This document shows, piece by piece, positions 1-8,197 of a stretch of 38,179 bases of DNA. Below the pieces are notes generated by a model. The model saw only the letters and a list, made by a program, of their open reading frames with translations, did no database searches and was not told where the DNA came from. Source of the stretch: an uncultured Bacilli bacterium (GTDB taxonomy: Bacteria; Bacillota_I; Bacilli_A; RF39; UBA660); contig CALVQP010000001.1 in the NCBI GenBank assembly GCA_944358225.1, forward strand, positions 1 through 38,179, read 5' to 3'. Each line of letters opens with the position of its first letter. Positions within the stretch are counted from its first letter, which is position 1. Made by a program: the position numbers and the translations under genes.

Positions 1-53
1 AAACCATTTAATTTATCTTGAACAAGTTTTAATGCATATTCTTTATTATGCAT
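1..53 (-). CDS. 5' end of an unidentified gene, cut by the window edge
   Basis: Reading leftwards from an ATG at 53-51, 17 codons stay open to the edge of the window (protein start MHNKEYALKLVQDKLNG). An AAGGAG ribosome binding site lies about 10 nt upstream. Too little of the protein is present to assign a family. The start is preceded by a stem-loop described separately, and further upstream by two direct copies of a 10-bp sequence. That the gene begins here is supported by the Shine-Dalgarno sequence alone. Confidence 0.55.
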   Translation of the reverse strand, partial: MHNKEYALKLVQDKLNG

Positions 54-59
54 ATAAAA

Positions 60-82
60 ATATCTCCTTTCCAAAGAGATAT
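60..82 (-). promoter_or_regulatory. Stem-loop covering part of the Shine-Dalgarno sequence, followed by T run
   Basis: On the minus strand ATATCTC (82-76) pairs perfectly with GAGATAT (66-60) around a 9-nt loop. Four T and AT follow, and then the ATG at 53. The GAG of the AAGGAG ribosome binding site is inside the stem. The element could act as a terminator for upstream transcription, as a translational sequestor of the partial gene, or both. Similar elements precede 31162 (minus) and 33980 (plus). Confidence 0.45.
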
Positions 83-96
83 TATATGTTAACGTC

Positions 97-129
97 GGTG
101 ACATTTCTATTAATGATATGGTGACATTT
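97..129. repeat. Two direct copies of GGTGACATTT
   Basis: GGTGACATTT occurs at 97-106 and 120-129, a 23-bp period of roughly two helical turns, just right of TGTTAACG at 87-94. Two explanations fit. It could be a tandem operator upstream of the minus-strand gene at 53, or the subterminal repeats of an insertion-sequence end, since spaced GTGACATTT-type repeats occur near the ends of some IS families. No transposase is visible to the right, so if this is an IS end it is isolated or extends leftwards out of the window. Confidence 0.35.
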
Positions 130-195
130 AAAAAAAGGATTAACAACTTCAAAAAATAGATTGAATAAATAAATATAATTTATTATAATATAACC

Positions 196-392
196 AAGCG
201 AAGAAAAAAGAGTAGTAATATATCTTACTTAAGAAGAGACTTAGTGGTTGGTGAAAACTAAGAAGTATATATATGAACTTGCTTTTGGATGTGATAGGTT
301 AATCCCCTTTAGAAGATCTAAAGCTAGTAATTACTAGGAATTAAGGTGGTACCACGACATTTTCGTCCTTATGATGAAGATGTCTTTTTTAT
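196..392 (+). promoter_or_regulatory. T-box leader with intrinsic terminator, upstream of leuS
   Basis: The hallmark T-box sequence AAGGTGGTACCACG lies at about 343-356. It is followed by a terminator: GACATTTTCGTC (356-367) pairs with GATGAAGATGTC (373-384), then six T (385-390). Upstream, GAGTAG near 210, an AGAGA bulge-like segment and GGTTGGTGAAAAC resemble Stem I elements. A plausible specifier is CTT (Leu) in GAACTT near 278, but I could not fold Stem I with certainty. In the T-box family uncharged tRNA stabilises the antiterminator. The element should regulate the 126-aa gene and leuS according to tRNA-Leu charging. Confidence 0.85.
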
Positions 393-407
393 AGAAAGAA
401 GGATTTT

Positions 408-788
408 ATGATTTATAATTTGTGCTTTTTTGGAATTTTGCTTGTTATAAGCTTGTTAATATTTATTATTATGTATTTGCGTAATATCAAGAAAAATAGA
501 CCTAGTAAAATAGGAAGTATCAACTATCTAATTTCCAAGTTTAATTTGGATAAGAAAAAATTAAATTACAAGTTTTTAGCTTTTATAGCTAGTATTACAA
601 ATGCTTTTATTATTTCTTTTACATGTACTGTAATTAGTATCTTACCGCTTGATTTAATTTGGCAAATGTTAATTGGCTTTGTAATGCTTTTTATTCTAAT
701 ATATTTATTCTATGAGTTAATTGGTAGATATTGTTTAAAGAAAGGCTGGAAGAAAAATGGAACTAAATCATCAAAAAATCGAAAGTAA
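408..788 (+). CDS. Small membrane protein between the T-box and leuS
   Basis: A 126-aa protein that I do not recognise. There is a hydrophobic segment at residues 5-25. Two more lie at about 50-75 and 85-110, separated by a short lysine-rich stretch, and the C-terminus is strongly basic. The expected topology is two or three membrane spans. The ATG has an AAGAAGG ribosome binding site. The gene sits immediately after the T-box terminator and its last 32 nt overlap the start of leuS in another frame, so the two are almost certainly co-transcribed and possibly translationally coupled. A membrane protein in first position of a leucyl-tRNA synthetase transcript is unusual. No enzymatic motif was seen. 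Confidence 0.75.
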   Translation: MIYNLCFFGILLVISLLIFIIMYLRNIKKNRPSKIGSINYLISKFNLDKKKLNYKFLAFIASITNAFIISFTCTVISILPLDLIWQMLIGFVMLFILIYLFYELIGRYCLKKGWKKNGTKSSKNRK

Positions 789-3579
789 ATGGCAAAAATA
801 TTGGGAAGAAAACGAAACTTTTAAAACTGATATTTATGATTTCAGCAAACCTAAATACTATGTTTTAGATATGTTTCCTTATCCTTCAGGTGTTGGTCTT
901 CATGCTGGACATTGTGAAGGATATACGGCTACAGATATAGTTTCTAGAATGAAACGTATGCAGGGATATAATGTTTTACATCCTATGGGCTATGATTCTT
1001 TTGGATTACCAGCTGAACAATATGCAGTCCAAACGGGAAACCATCCCGATGGATTTACGCAAAAGAATGTTGCTTATTTTACGGAACAATTAAAATCTTT
1101 AGGATACGATTATGATTGGACTAAAACTTTGCAAACAAGTGATCCTAAATTTTATAAATGGACACAATGGATATTTAAACAACTATTCAAGGATGGTTAT
1201 GCCAAGTATGTTGATATGCCAGTTAATTGGTGTGAAGAGTTAGGTACAGTTTTATCAAACGACGAAGTTATTGATGGTAAAAGTGAGCGTGGTGGTTATC
1301 CAGTTGTGCGTAAAAATATGCGTCAGCTATGCATCGATCAAGTTGCTTTTGCTGAAGCGTTACTTTCTGGCTTGGATGAACTTGACTGGCCAGAGTCTAC
1401 CAAAGAAATTCAACGCAATTGGATTGGTAAAAGTATTGGCGCTCATGTTGATTTTAAAGTCAAAGGCTTTGACGAAAAATTTACAGTTTTTACTACGCGT
1501 TGCGATACTTTATACGGAGCAACTTATTGTGTTTTAGCTCCTGAGCACAAATTAGTGGAAAAAATTACAACTTTAGAGCAACAAAAAGAATTAAGGACTT
1601 ACCAAAAAGCTAATGCATCTAAAATATATTTAGAGAATATATAATTAAATAAAGAAAAAACTGGTGTATTTACAGGTGCTTATGCAATAAATCCTGTCAA
1701 TAATAAAGAAATACCTATTTACATAAGTGATTATGTCTTAGCAAGTTATGGTACTGGTGCAATAATGGCTGTTCCAGCACATGATACTAGAGATTACGAA
1801 TTTGCCAAAAAATTTAATATTCCCATTATTCAAGTTTTAGAAGAAGAAACTGGTACTAAAGTAGCAGGTGAAACCAAGAAAAAATCTATTGTTGCAATTT
1901 TATACGATGAAAACCAAGATAAATACTTAACATTAAATTGTCATGATCTAGGTGGTTATTTATTTATTGGTGGAACCGTAAAAGATGATGAAGATCCTCT
2001 AACTTGTGTCAAAAGAGAAATAGCCGAAGAAACTGGCTATACTGATATAAGACTTATTAGAGAACTACCCAAAATAAATCATCACTATTATGCTAAAAAT
2101 AAAGATATCTATTTTAATACTGAAGCAACAGGATATTTCTTTGCTCTTAATTCTTCCAAAAAAGAATCCTTAAAATTAGATGCTGATGAAGTATTTGATA
2201 TAATTTGGCAAACTAAAGAAGAAATTCTAAAAAATGTAACTGATCAGTTACATGCCAAAACGTTCTTGTACGCTTTAAAAGATACAGCTATGACAGAAGA
2301 TGGAATTCATATTAATTCGGAAATTCTTAATGGTTTAAATAAAGAGGAAGCTATAACTAAAATGTTAAAACATTTAGAAGAAATTAAAGCTGGTTCTAAG
2401 CAAGTTAATTACAAATTTCGCGAATGGATATTTGCTCGTCAAAGATATTGGGGAGAACCAGTACCTATAGTACACATGGAAGATAACACTGATATTGTCT
2501 TAGAAGATGAACAGTTGCCTCTTATTTTACCTAAATTAAATGACTATAAAGGTAAAAATGGCCAATCACCTTTAGAAAACGCTATAGAGTGGAAAAATTA
2601 TGTTTCTAAAGACGGTAAAAAAGGAAAAAGAGAAACATCAACTATGCCTGGAAGTGCTGGCTCTAGCTGGTATTATCTTCGTTATATCGATCCGCAAAAT
2701 GATAATATTTTCTGTGATCCTAAGTTAGCTAAACATTGGATGCCAGTAGATTTATATATGGGTGGTCCAGAACATGCTGTAGGACATTTAATTTATTCGC
2801 GTATTTGGAATCACTACCTATATGATAAAGGATATTCTCCCGTTAAAGAGCCATTTAAAAAATTAGTGCATCAAGGTATGATACTAGGAGAAAATGGAAT
2901 AAAAATGGGAAAACGTTATCCAGAGTATGCTATTGATCCTAAAGACATTGCCAAAAAGTACGGAGCTGATACTTTAAGATTATACTTAATGTTTATGGGA
3001 CCGATTGAAGCTAGTAAACCATGGAGTGCCAAAGGCGTAGAAGGGGCTTACAAATTTGTGCAAAGAGTATTTAGATTTTTTACTGATGCGAGTAAAATAG
3101 TAGAAAATAACGATGGATCTTTGGATAAAATCTATCATGCTACGGTAAAAAAAGTTACTAATGATTTTGAAGCTTTAGCATTTAATACGGCAATTAGCCA
3201 ACTAATGATTTTTGTTAATGAATGTTATAAAGTAGGTTATTGCTATAAAGAATATGCTTTAGGATTTATCAAAATGATTAGTTGTATTACACCACATGCG
3301 GGGGAAGAAATGTGGGAAATCATGGGTCAAAAGGATACCATTGCTTATGCATCTTGGCCAAAATATGATGAAAGTAAAATTATTGATAAAGATGTAAATA
3401 TTGCTGTATCTATTAATGGCAAGTTAAGAACTACATTTAAAGTACCAATAGATACATCTAAAGAAGAGTTAGAAAAACTAGCTCTTGCTAATGAAAAAAT
3501 TCAAAAATATATCCAAGATAAAACAATTGTTAAAATAATCGTAGTTGTTAATAAAATAGTTAATATTGTTTTAAAATAA
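757..3579 (+). pseudogene. leuS: Leucyl-tRNA synthetase with internal NUDIX domain, interrupted by one in-frame stop
   Basis: A class I aminoacyl-tRNA synthetase that attaches leucine to tRNA-Leu. The catalytic HIGH motif appears as HAGH (residues ~49-52), followed by the CP1 editing domain with TTRCDTLYGAT and MAVPAHDTRD. A NUDIX hydrolase domain of about 125 residues (nt ~1876-2260), with a complete box from G to Y at nt 1972-2040, is inserted between PAHDTRD and the end of CP1. The KMSKS loop reads KMGKR (nt ~2905-2920). The frame is open from 757 to 3579 except for TAA at 1642-1644, where relatives have a sense codon in an ERTDLNKEKTG-like stretch. Flanking residues also look altered. Without the insert the length matches normal LeuRS (~805 aa). 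It is either a true nonsense mutation, with another leuS elsewhere, or a sequence error. Confidence 0.85.
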
Positions 3580-3580
3580 T

Positions 3581-3605
3581 AAAAGCCTCACTTAAAGAGG
3601 TTTTT
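3581..3605. terminator. Bidirectional terminator between leuS and the convergent gene
   Basis: AAAAGCCTC and GAGGTTTTT form a short GC stem flanked by an A run on one side and a T run on the other. It can therefore end transcription from leuS and from the opposing gene, whose last codons it overlaps. Confidence 0.7.
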
Positions 3606-4181
3606 ATTTAGCTTTAAAATTATAATTCTTTGTACCTGACGCTTTAATATTCTTAAAGCAGAATAAATAAGGCTTAAACTATATAAATCTTTTAGTACAT
3701 CTTCTTTTGTAGCAAAAAAATCACTTTTAACAATTATTTGGTTTTTAAAAGAAAGTAGTTTTAAAATATTTAAATTTATTGCCTGCATTTCTGGAAAATT
3801 ATCTATAACAGCAGAACAATTAAATAATTTGCATGCTAAATTAGCCGTAGTACACCCCTTATTTGATTGATATAAACATTTTCGACAACAACCATTGCAT
3901 TTATTATTATCAAGTTTTCGTTGAATAAAACATTTATTTTCTTTAAAACTACAAATATTTTTACTAAAGGCTATCTTATCGATTTTAAAACAAGCCGTCT
4001 CATAAATAAATTTAATTCTTTCTTTGCGTTTTTTAATATTTAAACTCTTTAAAATTTCTAAAAAATCCTCATTTTGTATATTTTTTGAGGGTTTAAAATA
4101 AATATTATGATATAAAAAACTCTTATAAAATTTAAGATGTTTCCAAAAAAATTTATTATCAGATACTTCTTTGATTTTCAT
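3588..4181 (-). CDS. Cysteine-rich protein of unknown function
   Basis: 197 aa, no signal peptide or membrane span. The central region (about residues 85-125) holds many cysteines, including a CNGCCRKC-type run followed by GCTT, CK and NC. This spacing suggests a metal or Fe-S site. The flanks are lysine/isoleucine-rich and helical. I do not recognise a named family. The start at 4181 has AGAGG about 12 nt upstream. It is transcribed towards leuS with a shared terminator and diverges from uppS. It could be a small Fe-S protein or a zinc-binding regulator; the sequence does not decide. Confidence 0.65.
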   Translation of the reverse strand: MKIKEVSDNKFFWKHLKFYKSFLYHNIYFKPSKNIQNEDFLEILKSLNIKKRKERIKFIYETACFKIDKIAFSKNICSFKENKCFIQRKLDNNKCNGCCRKCLYQSNKGCTTANLACKLFNCSAVIDNFPEMQAINLNILKLLSFKNQIIVKSDFFATKEDVLKDLYSLSLIYSALRILKRQVQRIIILKLNKNLFK

Positions 4182-4302
4182 ACCTACAGACCTCTAATAA
4201 AAAATAACATAAATAACAATAATAAAGCAATTATGTTTTTTACTATATACTTAAAAGTCATTTGTTTGTATAATAAATTATAGTAGTAAGGAAGTGAAAT
4301 TA

Positions 4303-5011
4303 ATGAATAATAAATTACCTTTACATATTGGCATAATTATGGATGGTAATGGTCGATATGCGCAAATGTTTGGCAAACCTCGTAGTTGGGGGTCATCAAG
4401 AAGGAGCTAAAAATTTAAAAAAATTAACTAAATACATTTTTAAGAAAAATATTAAATATTTATCTGTTTATGCTTTTTCCACTGAAAATTTTAAAAGGCC
4501 AAAAGAAGAAGTAGATTATTTAATGAATCTTTTTATTTCCATGTTTACGCATGACTTTACCTTTTTATTAAAAGAAAATGTTAAAGTTGTTTTTTCTGGT
4601 CGTAAAAAAGATCTTCCTCTAAAAGTCATAAAAGCCATGCATGAAATGGAAGAAAAATCTAAAAATAATACTTCAGCTACGTTCAATGTTTGTTTAAATT
4701 ATGGTGCCCAAGATGAAATGGTGGATGCCGTTTATAAAATTAGTCAAAAAGTATTAAAACAAGAATTAAAGCTTAGCGAGATTACAAAAGAAGTTGTAGA
4801 AGATAATTTATATCAAAAATTACCACCTCTAGATTTAGTAATTCGTACCAGTGGTGAACAAAGACTAAGTAACTTTATGCTATGGCAATCTTCGTATGCG
4901 GAATTTTATTTTCCTAAATGTCATTTTCCTGAGTTTGATGAAAAAGAGTTTGATAAAGCGTTAGAAGCATATGCCTCAAGAGACCGTCGGTTCGGTAATG
5001 TAAGCAAATAA
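4303..5011 (+). pseudogene. uppS: Undecaprenyl diphosphate synthase, +1 frameshift in a G5 run
   Basis: A cis-prenyltransferase that makes the C55 lipid carrier precursor for peptidoglycan. ATG 4303 (AAGGAAGTGA ribosome binding site) begins MNNKLPLHIGIIMDGNGR, the catalytic P-loop-like motif with the essential Asp. The reading then goes out of frame at GGGGG 4388-4392. Removing one G joins PRSWG to HQEGAKNLKKL, exactly as the family requires, and the rest is intact to TAA 5011, including RTSGEQRLSNF and the C-terminal substrate-binding region. The restored length is about 235 aa, normal for UppS. The in-frame ORF from 4343 lacks the catalytic Asp. Because uppS is normally essential, a sequencing error or a second copy should be considered. 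A TATAAT at 4269-4274 may be its -10 element. Confidence 0.85.
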
Positions 5012-5031
5012 AAAACCCCTTTAAGAGAGGG
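5011..5031 (-). terminator. Terminator downstream of the two tRNA genes
   Basis: On the minus strand CCCTCTCTTAAAGGGG is followed by six T, a short stem ending the tRNA-Gln/tRNA-Glu transcript. It abuts the uppS stop codon. The stem is only 4-5 bp, so confidence is moderate. Confidence 0.45.
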
Positions 5032-5047
5032 ATAAAATTTTCTTAAA

Positions 5048-5124
5048 TGGTAACCCGTATGGGATTCGAACCCACGTATACCACCTTGAGAGGGTGGCGT
5101 GTTCAACCACTTCACCAACGGGTC
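5048..5124 (-). tRNA. tRNA-Glu (anticodon CUC)
   Basis: Complete cloverleaf with encoded CCA. The acceptor is GACCCGT/ACGGGTT (G-U at 1-72), the D stem GTG/CAC, and the anticodon stem CCACC/GGTGG with loop CTCTCAA (anticodon CTC, codon GAG). The T arm contains GGTTCGAATCC. It follows tRNA-Gln with a 3-nt gap on the same strand. Confidence 0.95.
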
Positions 5125-5127
5125 ATA

Positions 5128-5203
5128 TGGTTGCCCCAGTTAGATTCGAACTAACGAAATGACGGGGTCAGAGCCCGTTGCCTTACCGCTTGGCTATGGG
5201 GCA
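5128..5203 (-). tRNA. tRNA-Gln (anticodon CUG)
   Basis: Cloverleaf beginning TGCCCCA, with the D arm AGCCAAGCGGTAAGGC, the anticodon stem ACGGG/CCCGT and loop CTCTGAC (anticodon CTG, codon CAG). The T arm is GTTAG-TTCGAAT-CTAAC and CCA is encoded. The U1-A72-type acceptor start and the D arm are typical of tRNA-Gln. Confidence 0.95.
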
Positions 5204-5308
5204 GCAACAAAATGATTATAACATTAAAAAAATATTTTGAAAAGATAAAATATATAGAAAAATTGAAAAACAAAGCTACAAAAAATGTTAATTCATAGTT
5301 TAAAATAT

Positions 5309-5338
5309 AGCCAAGACTATATAAAGCTTGGCTTTTTT
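5309..5338 (+). terminator. Intrinsic terminator-like hairpin upstream of rarA
   Basis: AGCCAAG (5309-5315) pairs with CTTGGCT (5327-5333) across an 11-nt loop and is followed by a T run. No plus-strand gene precedes it within 300 nt, so it may end read-through from uppS or be a leader attenuator for rarA, whose start is 34 nt downstream. Confidence 0.6.
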
Positions 5339-5371
5339 GATATAATTATTTTACAAAAGGAAGCGATATTT

Positions 5372-6685
5372 ATGGAACAGACTTCTTTATTTGATATTCC
5401 TAAATTTGAACCCCTAGCATCAAGAATGCGCCCTCGGAGTTTAACTGAATTTGTTGGTCAAGCGCATTTAATTGGTGAAGGTAAGATTTTGCGTAGAATG
5501 ATTGAAGCTGATAATGTTTCATCAATGATTTTCTGGGGACCTCCGGGAGTAGGGAAGACAACATTGGCGCGAATTATCGCTAATGAAACTAAATCAGATT
5601 TTATTACGTTTTCCGCAGTTACTTCAGGTATCAAAGAAATAAAAAAGGTAATGGAAGATGCCGATAATAATAAAAGATTAGGAATTAAAACAATCGTATT
5701 TGTTGATGAAATTCATCGCTTTAATAAAGCTCAACAAGATGCATTTTTACCATTTGTTGAGAAGGGGTCAATTGTTTTAATCGGAGCAACCACGGAAAAT
5801 CCTTCCTTTGAAATTAATAATGCGTTACTTTCTCGGTGTCGTGTTTTTGTCTTAAAAGAATTATCAACTGAAGAAATTTTAGTATTATTAAAAAGAGCCA
5901 TAAGTGATTCTCGGGGCTTTGGCAATCAATCAGTAAATATTTCTGAAGAAAACTTAAGTATTATTGCTGCCTTTGCAAATGGCGATGCAAGAAGTGCGTT
6001 AACTAGTATTGATATGATTATTACTAATTCTTCACTAACAGAAGATGGATCTATCAATGTCACTAAAGAACTTATCGAAGAATGTTTAAGTAAAAAAACT
6101 TTACTTTATGATAAAAAGGGTTCAGAACACTATAATATCATTTCGGCTTTACATAAATCGATGCGTAATAGCGATCCTGATGCTGCTGTCTATTGGTTAG
6201 CTCGCATGCTAGAAAGCGGTGAAAATCCTTTATATATAGCTAGACGTTTAATTCGTTTTGCCTCTGAGGATATTGGCCTTGCTAATTCTAATGCTTTAAA
6301 TGTTGCCATAAATGCTTATCAAGCATCTTTCTATAACGGTATGCCAGAGTGTAATCTTAATTTGGCTCATGCTGTAATATATTTAAGTATGGCACCCAAG
6401 TCTAATGCAGTCCTAAAAGCCTATGAAAAGGCTAAACATGATGCTTTAAATACTATAGATGAGCCCGTTCCTTTACACTTGCGCAATGCTGTAACCAAAC
6501 TAGACCAAGAACTAGGGTATTCCAAAGATTATAAATATGCGCACAACGAAAAAAACAAAATTGCTAAAATGCCTTGTTTACCAGGAAATTTACAAAACCA
6601 AAGCTATTATGAACCAACTACTAACGGTCAAGAAAAAGCCATTAAAGATTTGTTACAATCAATTAAAAATTTCAAGGCCAAATAA
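5372..6685 (+). CDS. rarA: RarA/MgsA-type replication-recombination AAA+ ATPase
   Basis: A clamp-loader-like AAA+ ATPase acting at stalled replication forks. The 437-aa protein shows the N-terminal SLFD, the RPRSLTEFVGQ segment, Walker A GPPGVGKTT (residues 56-64), Walker B VFVDEIHRFNKAQQD (~107-121), the sensor GATTENPSFE and the helical C-terminal tetramerisation domain with ARRLIRFASEDIGLA. The length matches the family. The start at 5372 was chosen over an in-frame ATG at 5285 because AAAAGGAAG lies 8 nt upstream and homology begins here. The upstream ATG lies before a terminator hairpin. It is probably monocistronic. Confidence 0.93.
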   Translation: MEQTSLFDIPKFEPLASRMRPRSLTEFVGQAHLIGEGKILRRMIEADNVSSMIFWGPPGVGKTTLARIIANETKSDFITFSAVTSGIKEIKKVMEDADNNKRLGIKTIVFVDEIHRFNKAQQDAFLPFVEKGSIVLIGATTENPSFEINNALLSRCRVFVLKELSTEEILVLLKRAISDSRGFGNQSVNISEENLSIIAAFANGDARSALTSIDMIITNSSLTEDGSINVTKELIEECLSKKTLLYDKKGSEHYNIISALHKSMRNSDPDAAVYWLARMLESGENPLYIARRLIRFASEDIGLANSNALNVAINAYQASFYNGMPECNLNLAHAVIYLSMAPKSNAVLKAYEKAKHDALNTIDEPVPLHLRNAVTKLDQELGYSKDYKYAHNEKNKIAKMPCLPGNLQNQSYYEPTTNGQEKAIKDLLQSIKNFKAK

Positions 6686-6771
6686 GTGTCTATTACAATT
6701 ATAATTATAGTAAAAACTATTGTCAGTAAAAAATAATTATGCTAAACTTACTTAGTATGAAAGGATAAGAA

Positions 6772-7380
6772 ATGAAAAAGATTAGTAAATTATTTATCTT
6801 GAGTTTAGTTTTTTTAACATTTGCCGGTTGTGCAAGTGCTGATAAGAAAGAAAGTGAAAATGTGAATGAAGATTATTTAAGCGGAACAGTTAAAGCCGAA
6901 ATTGTTATTAAAGATTATGGAACAATCGCTTTAGACTTAGATGCTGATACAGCACCAATTACTGTAACTAATTTTGTCAAACTAGCTAAAGAAGGATTTT
7001 ATGACGGCCTAACTTTTCATCGTATAATGGAAGGCTTTATGATTCAAGGAGGCGACCCTGAAGGAAATGGTACTGGCGGAAGCGATGAAACTATAAAGGG
7101 AGAATTTAGTCAAAATGGGGTTGAAAATAATATTTCTCATGAAAGAGGAGTAATTTCCATGGCTAGAAGTCAGGATATGGATAGTGCTAGCAGTCAATTT
7201 TTTATAGTCCAAGCAGATAGCACTTATCTAGACGGAGCCTATGCTGGTTTTGGTCATGTAACATCAGGTATTGAAGTAGTTGATAAAATTGCTGCTGATG
7301 CTAATCCTACAGATAATAATGGAACTATTCCAGCTGATGAGCAACCCGTAATTGAAACTATAAAAATTCTAGATAACTAG
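6772..7380 (+). CDS. Cyclophilin-type peptidyl-prolyl isomerase lipoprotein
   Basis: A 202-aa extracytoplasmic foldase. A short basic N-terminus and hydrophobic core end in the lipobox FAGC (Cys20), so it should be lipid-anchored on the outer face of the membrane. The cyclophilin domain runs from about residue 42 to the end, with the active-site motifs FHRI, GFMIQGGD and SSQFFI and the HERGVISMARS segment. The ribosome binding site is AAAGGAT, 6 nt upstream. Both neighbours are unrelated, so it is probably transcribed alone. PpiB-like enzymes catalyse proline cis-trans isomerisation. The acidic linker after the lipobox is typical of secreted forms. Confidence 0.92.
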   Translation: MKKISKLFILSLVFLTFAGCASADKKESENVNEDYLSGTVKAEIVIKDYGTIALDLDADTAPITVTNFVKLAKEGFYDGLTFHRIMEGFMIQGGDPEGNGTGGSDETIKGEFSQNGVENNISHERGVISMARSQDMDSASSQFFIVQADSTYLDGAYAGFGHVTSGIEVVDKIAADANPTDNNGTIPADEQPVIETIKILDN

Positions 7381-7439
7381 AATTTTTTAATTGCTTTATT
7401 CTAACTATTAATGTATTATAAAGTCTAGAGGAAGATAAT

Positions 7440-8159
7440 ATGTTAAACGACTTTGATAAATTATTAAATCTTTTTAAATTAACCAGAAAAAATAGAAAAA
7501 TATATGCCCAGGATCAGGAAGTAGGATACTTAAAAAAAACAAAAATAGATATCAAACAAATACAAGATAGTTTTGGTAATTTAAAATATGAATATATTAC
7601 CGGAGATGCTACAGACGATATTAAAACCGTCTATTGTTTATACGTCAAAATGCCAAATTTAAGTATTAAATCTGTCAATACTGATAAAAATCCTAAAATA
7701 TTTTGGATAAAATGTCATGATGATATTATTACTGTTGAAATAAGTCCGATTCATACAAAAATAAAAATCCCTGATATTTTAGAACTTTACTTAGTAAATA
7801 GAGATGAAAACTATCAAAATATAACATTTAAAACATATAAATGTATTAACTGTCAATATGAAAAAGATAGTATTTATTACAAACAAATTCATGATTTTAT
7901 TTCGACATATTTCTATGAACAAATATATAAAACCAATACTTTAAACGAAAATCAAACCACTACATCTTTAAGCTTAATTAATTATTTTTATGAAAAGGAT
8001 TATCAAGAAATATTAAAATCTATCCAAAAATATTTAAATAGTCATATTACGCCAACATTTTATGAAGATTTTTTAAATACTATTTTTACTACTAAAGAAG
8101 TTACTCAAGAGTTTGACTTTTTACTTTTAGATAAAAAATTAGTTTATAAACCAGAATAA
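7440..8159 (+). CDS. Hypothetical protein, 239 aa
   Basis: A soluble, lysine/isoleucine-rich protein without signal peptide or membrane segment. I do not recognise a family. A CxxC pair (CINC, residues ~138-141) sits in the middle and the C-terminal third is predicted helical. AGAGGA precedes the ATG by about 7 nt. It lies between a cyclophilin lipoprotein gene and uvsE, 59 nt after the former, and its stop codon abuts a hairpin that belongs to the uvsE start. Its function is unknown. Confidence 0.7.
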   Translation: MLNDFDKLLNLFKLTRKNRKIYAQDQEVGYLKKTKIDIKQIQDSFGNLKYEYITGDATDDIKTVYCLYVKMPNLSIKSVNTDKNPKIFWIKCHDDIITVEISPIHTKIKIPDILELYLVNRDENYQNITFKTYKCINCQYEKDSIYYKQIHDFISTYFYEQIYKTNTLNENQTTTSLSLINYFYEKDYQEILKSIQKYLNSHITPTFYEDFLNTIFTTKEVTQEFDFLLLDKKLVYKPE

Positions 8160-8160
8160 A

Positions 8161-8190
8161 ACCCTTACTAGTTTTCATACTAATAAGGGT
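8161..8190 (+). promoter_or_regulatory. Stem-loop sequestering the uvsE Shine-Dalgarno sequence
   Basis: ACCCTTA (8161-8167) pairs with TAAGGGT (8184-8190). After one mismatch, TAGT pairs with ACTA, leaving a 6-nt loop. The AAGGGTGA ribosome binding site of uvsE is mostly inside the stem, 7-8 nt before the ATG. No T run follows, so a translational effect is more likely than termination. Confidence 0.5.
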
Positions 8191-8197
8191 GATTATA

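Noticed and set aside
1642..1644. Stop-codon reassignment as an explanation for the leuS TAA
   Set aside because: Most intact genes here end in TAA, some in TAG or TGA, and none reads through any of them, so the standard code holds.
5285..5371. N-terminal extension of RarA from ATG 5285
   Set aside because: It would place a terminator hairpin inside the coding region and lacks a ribosome binding site. RarA homology begins at 5372.
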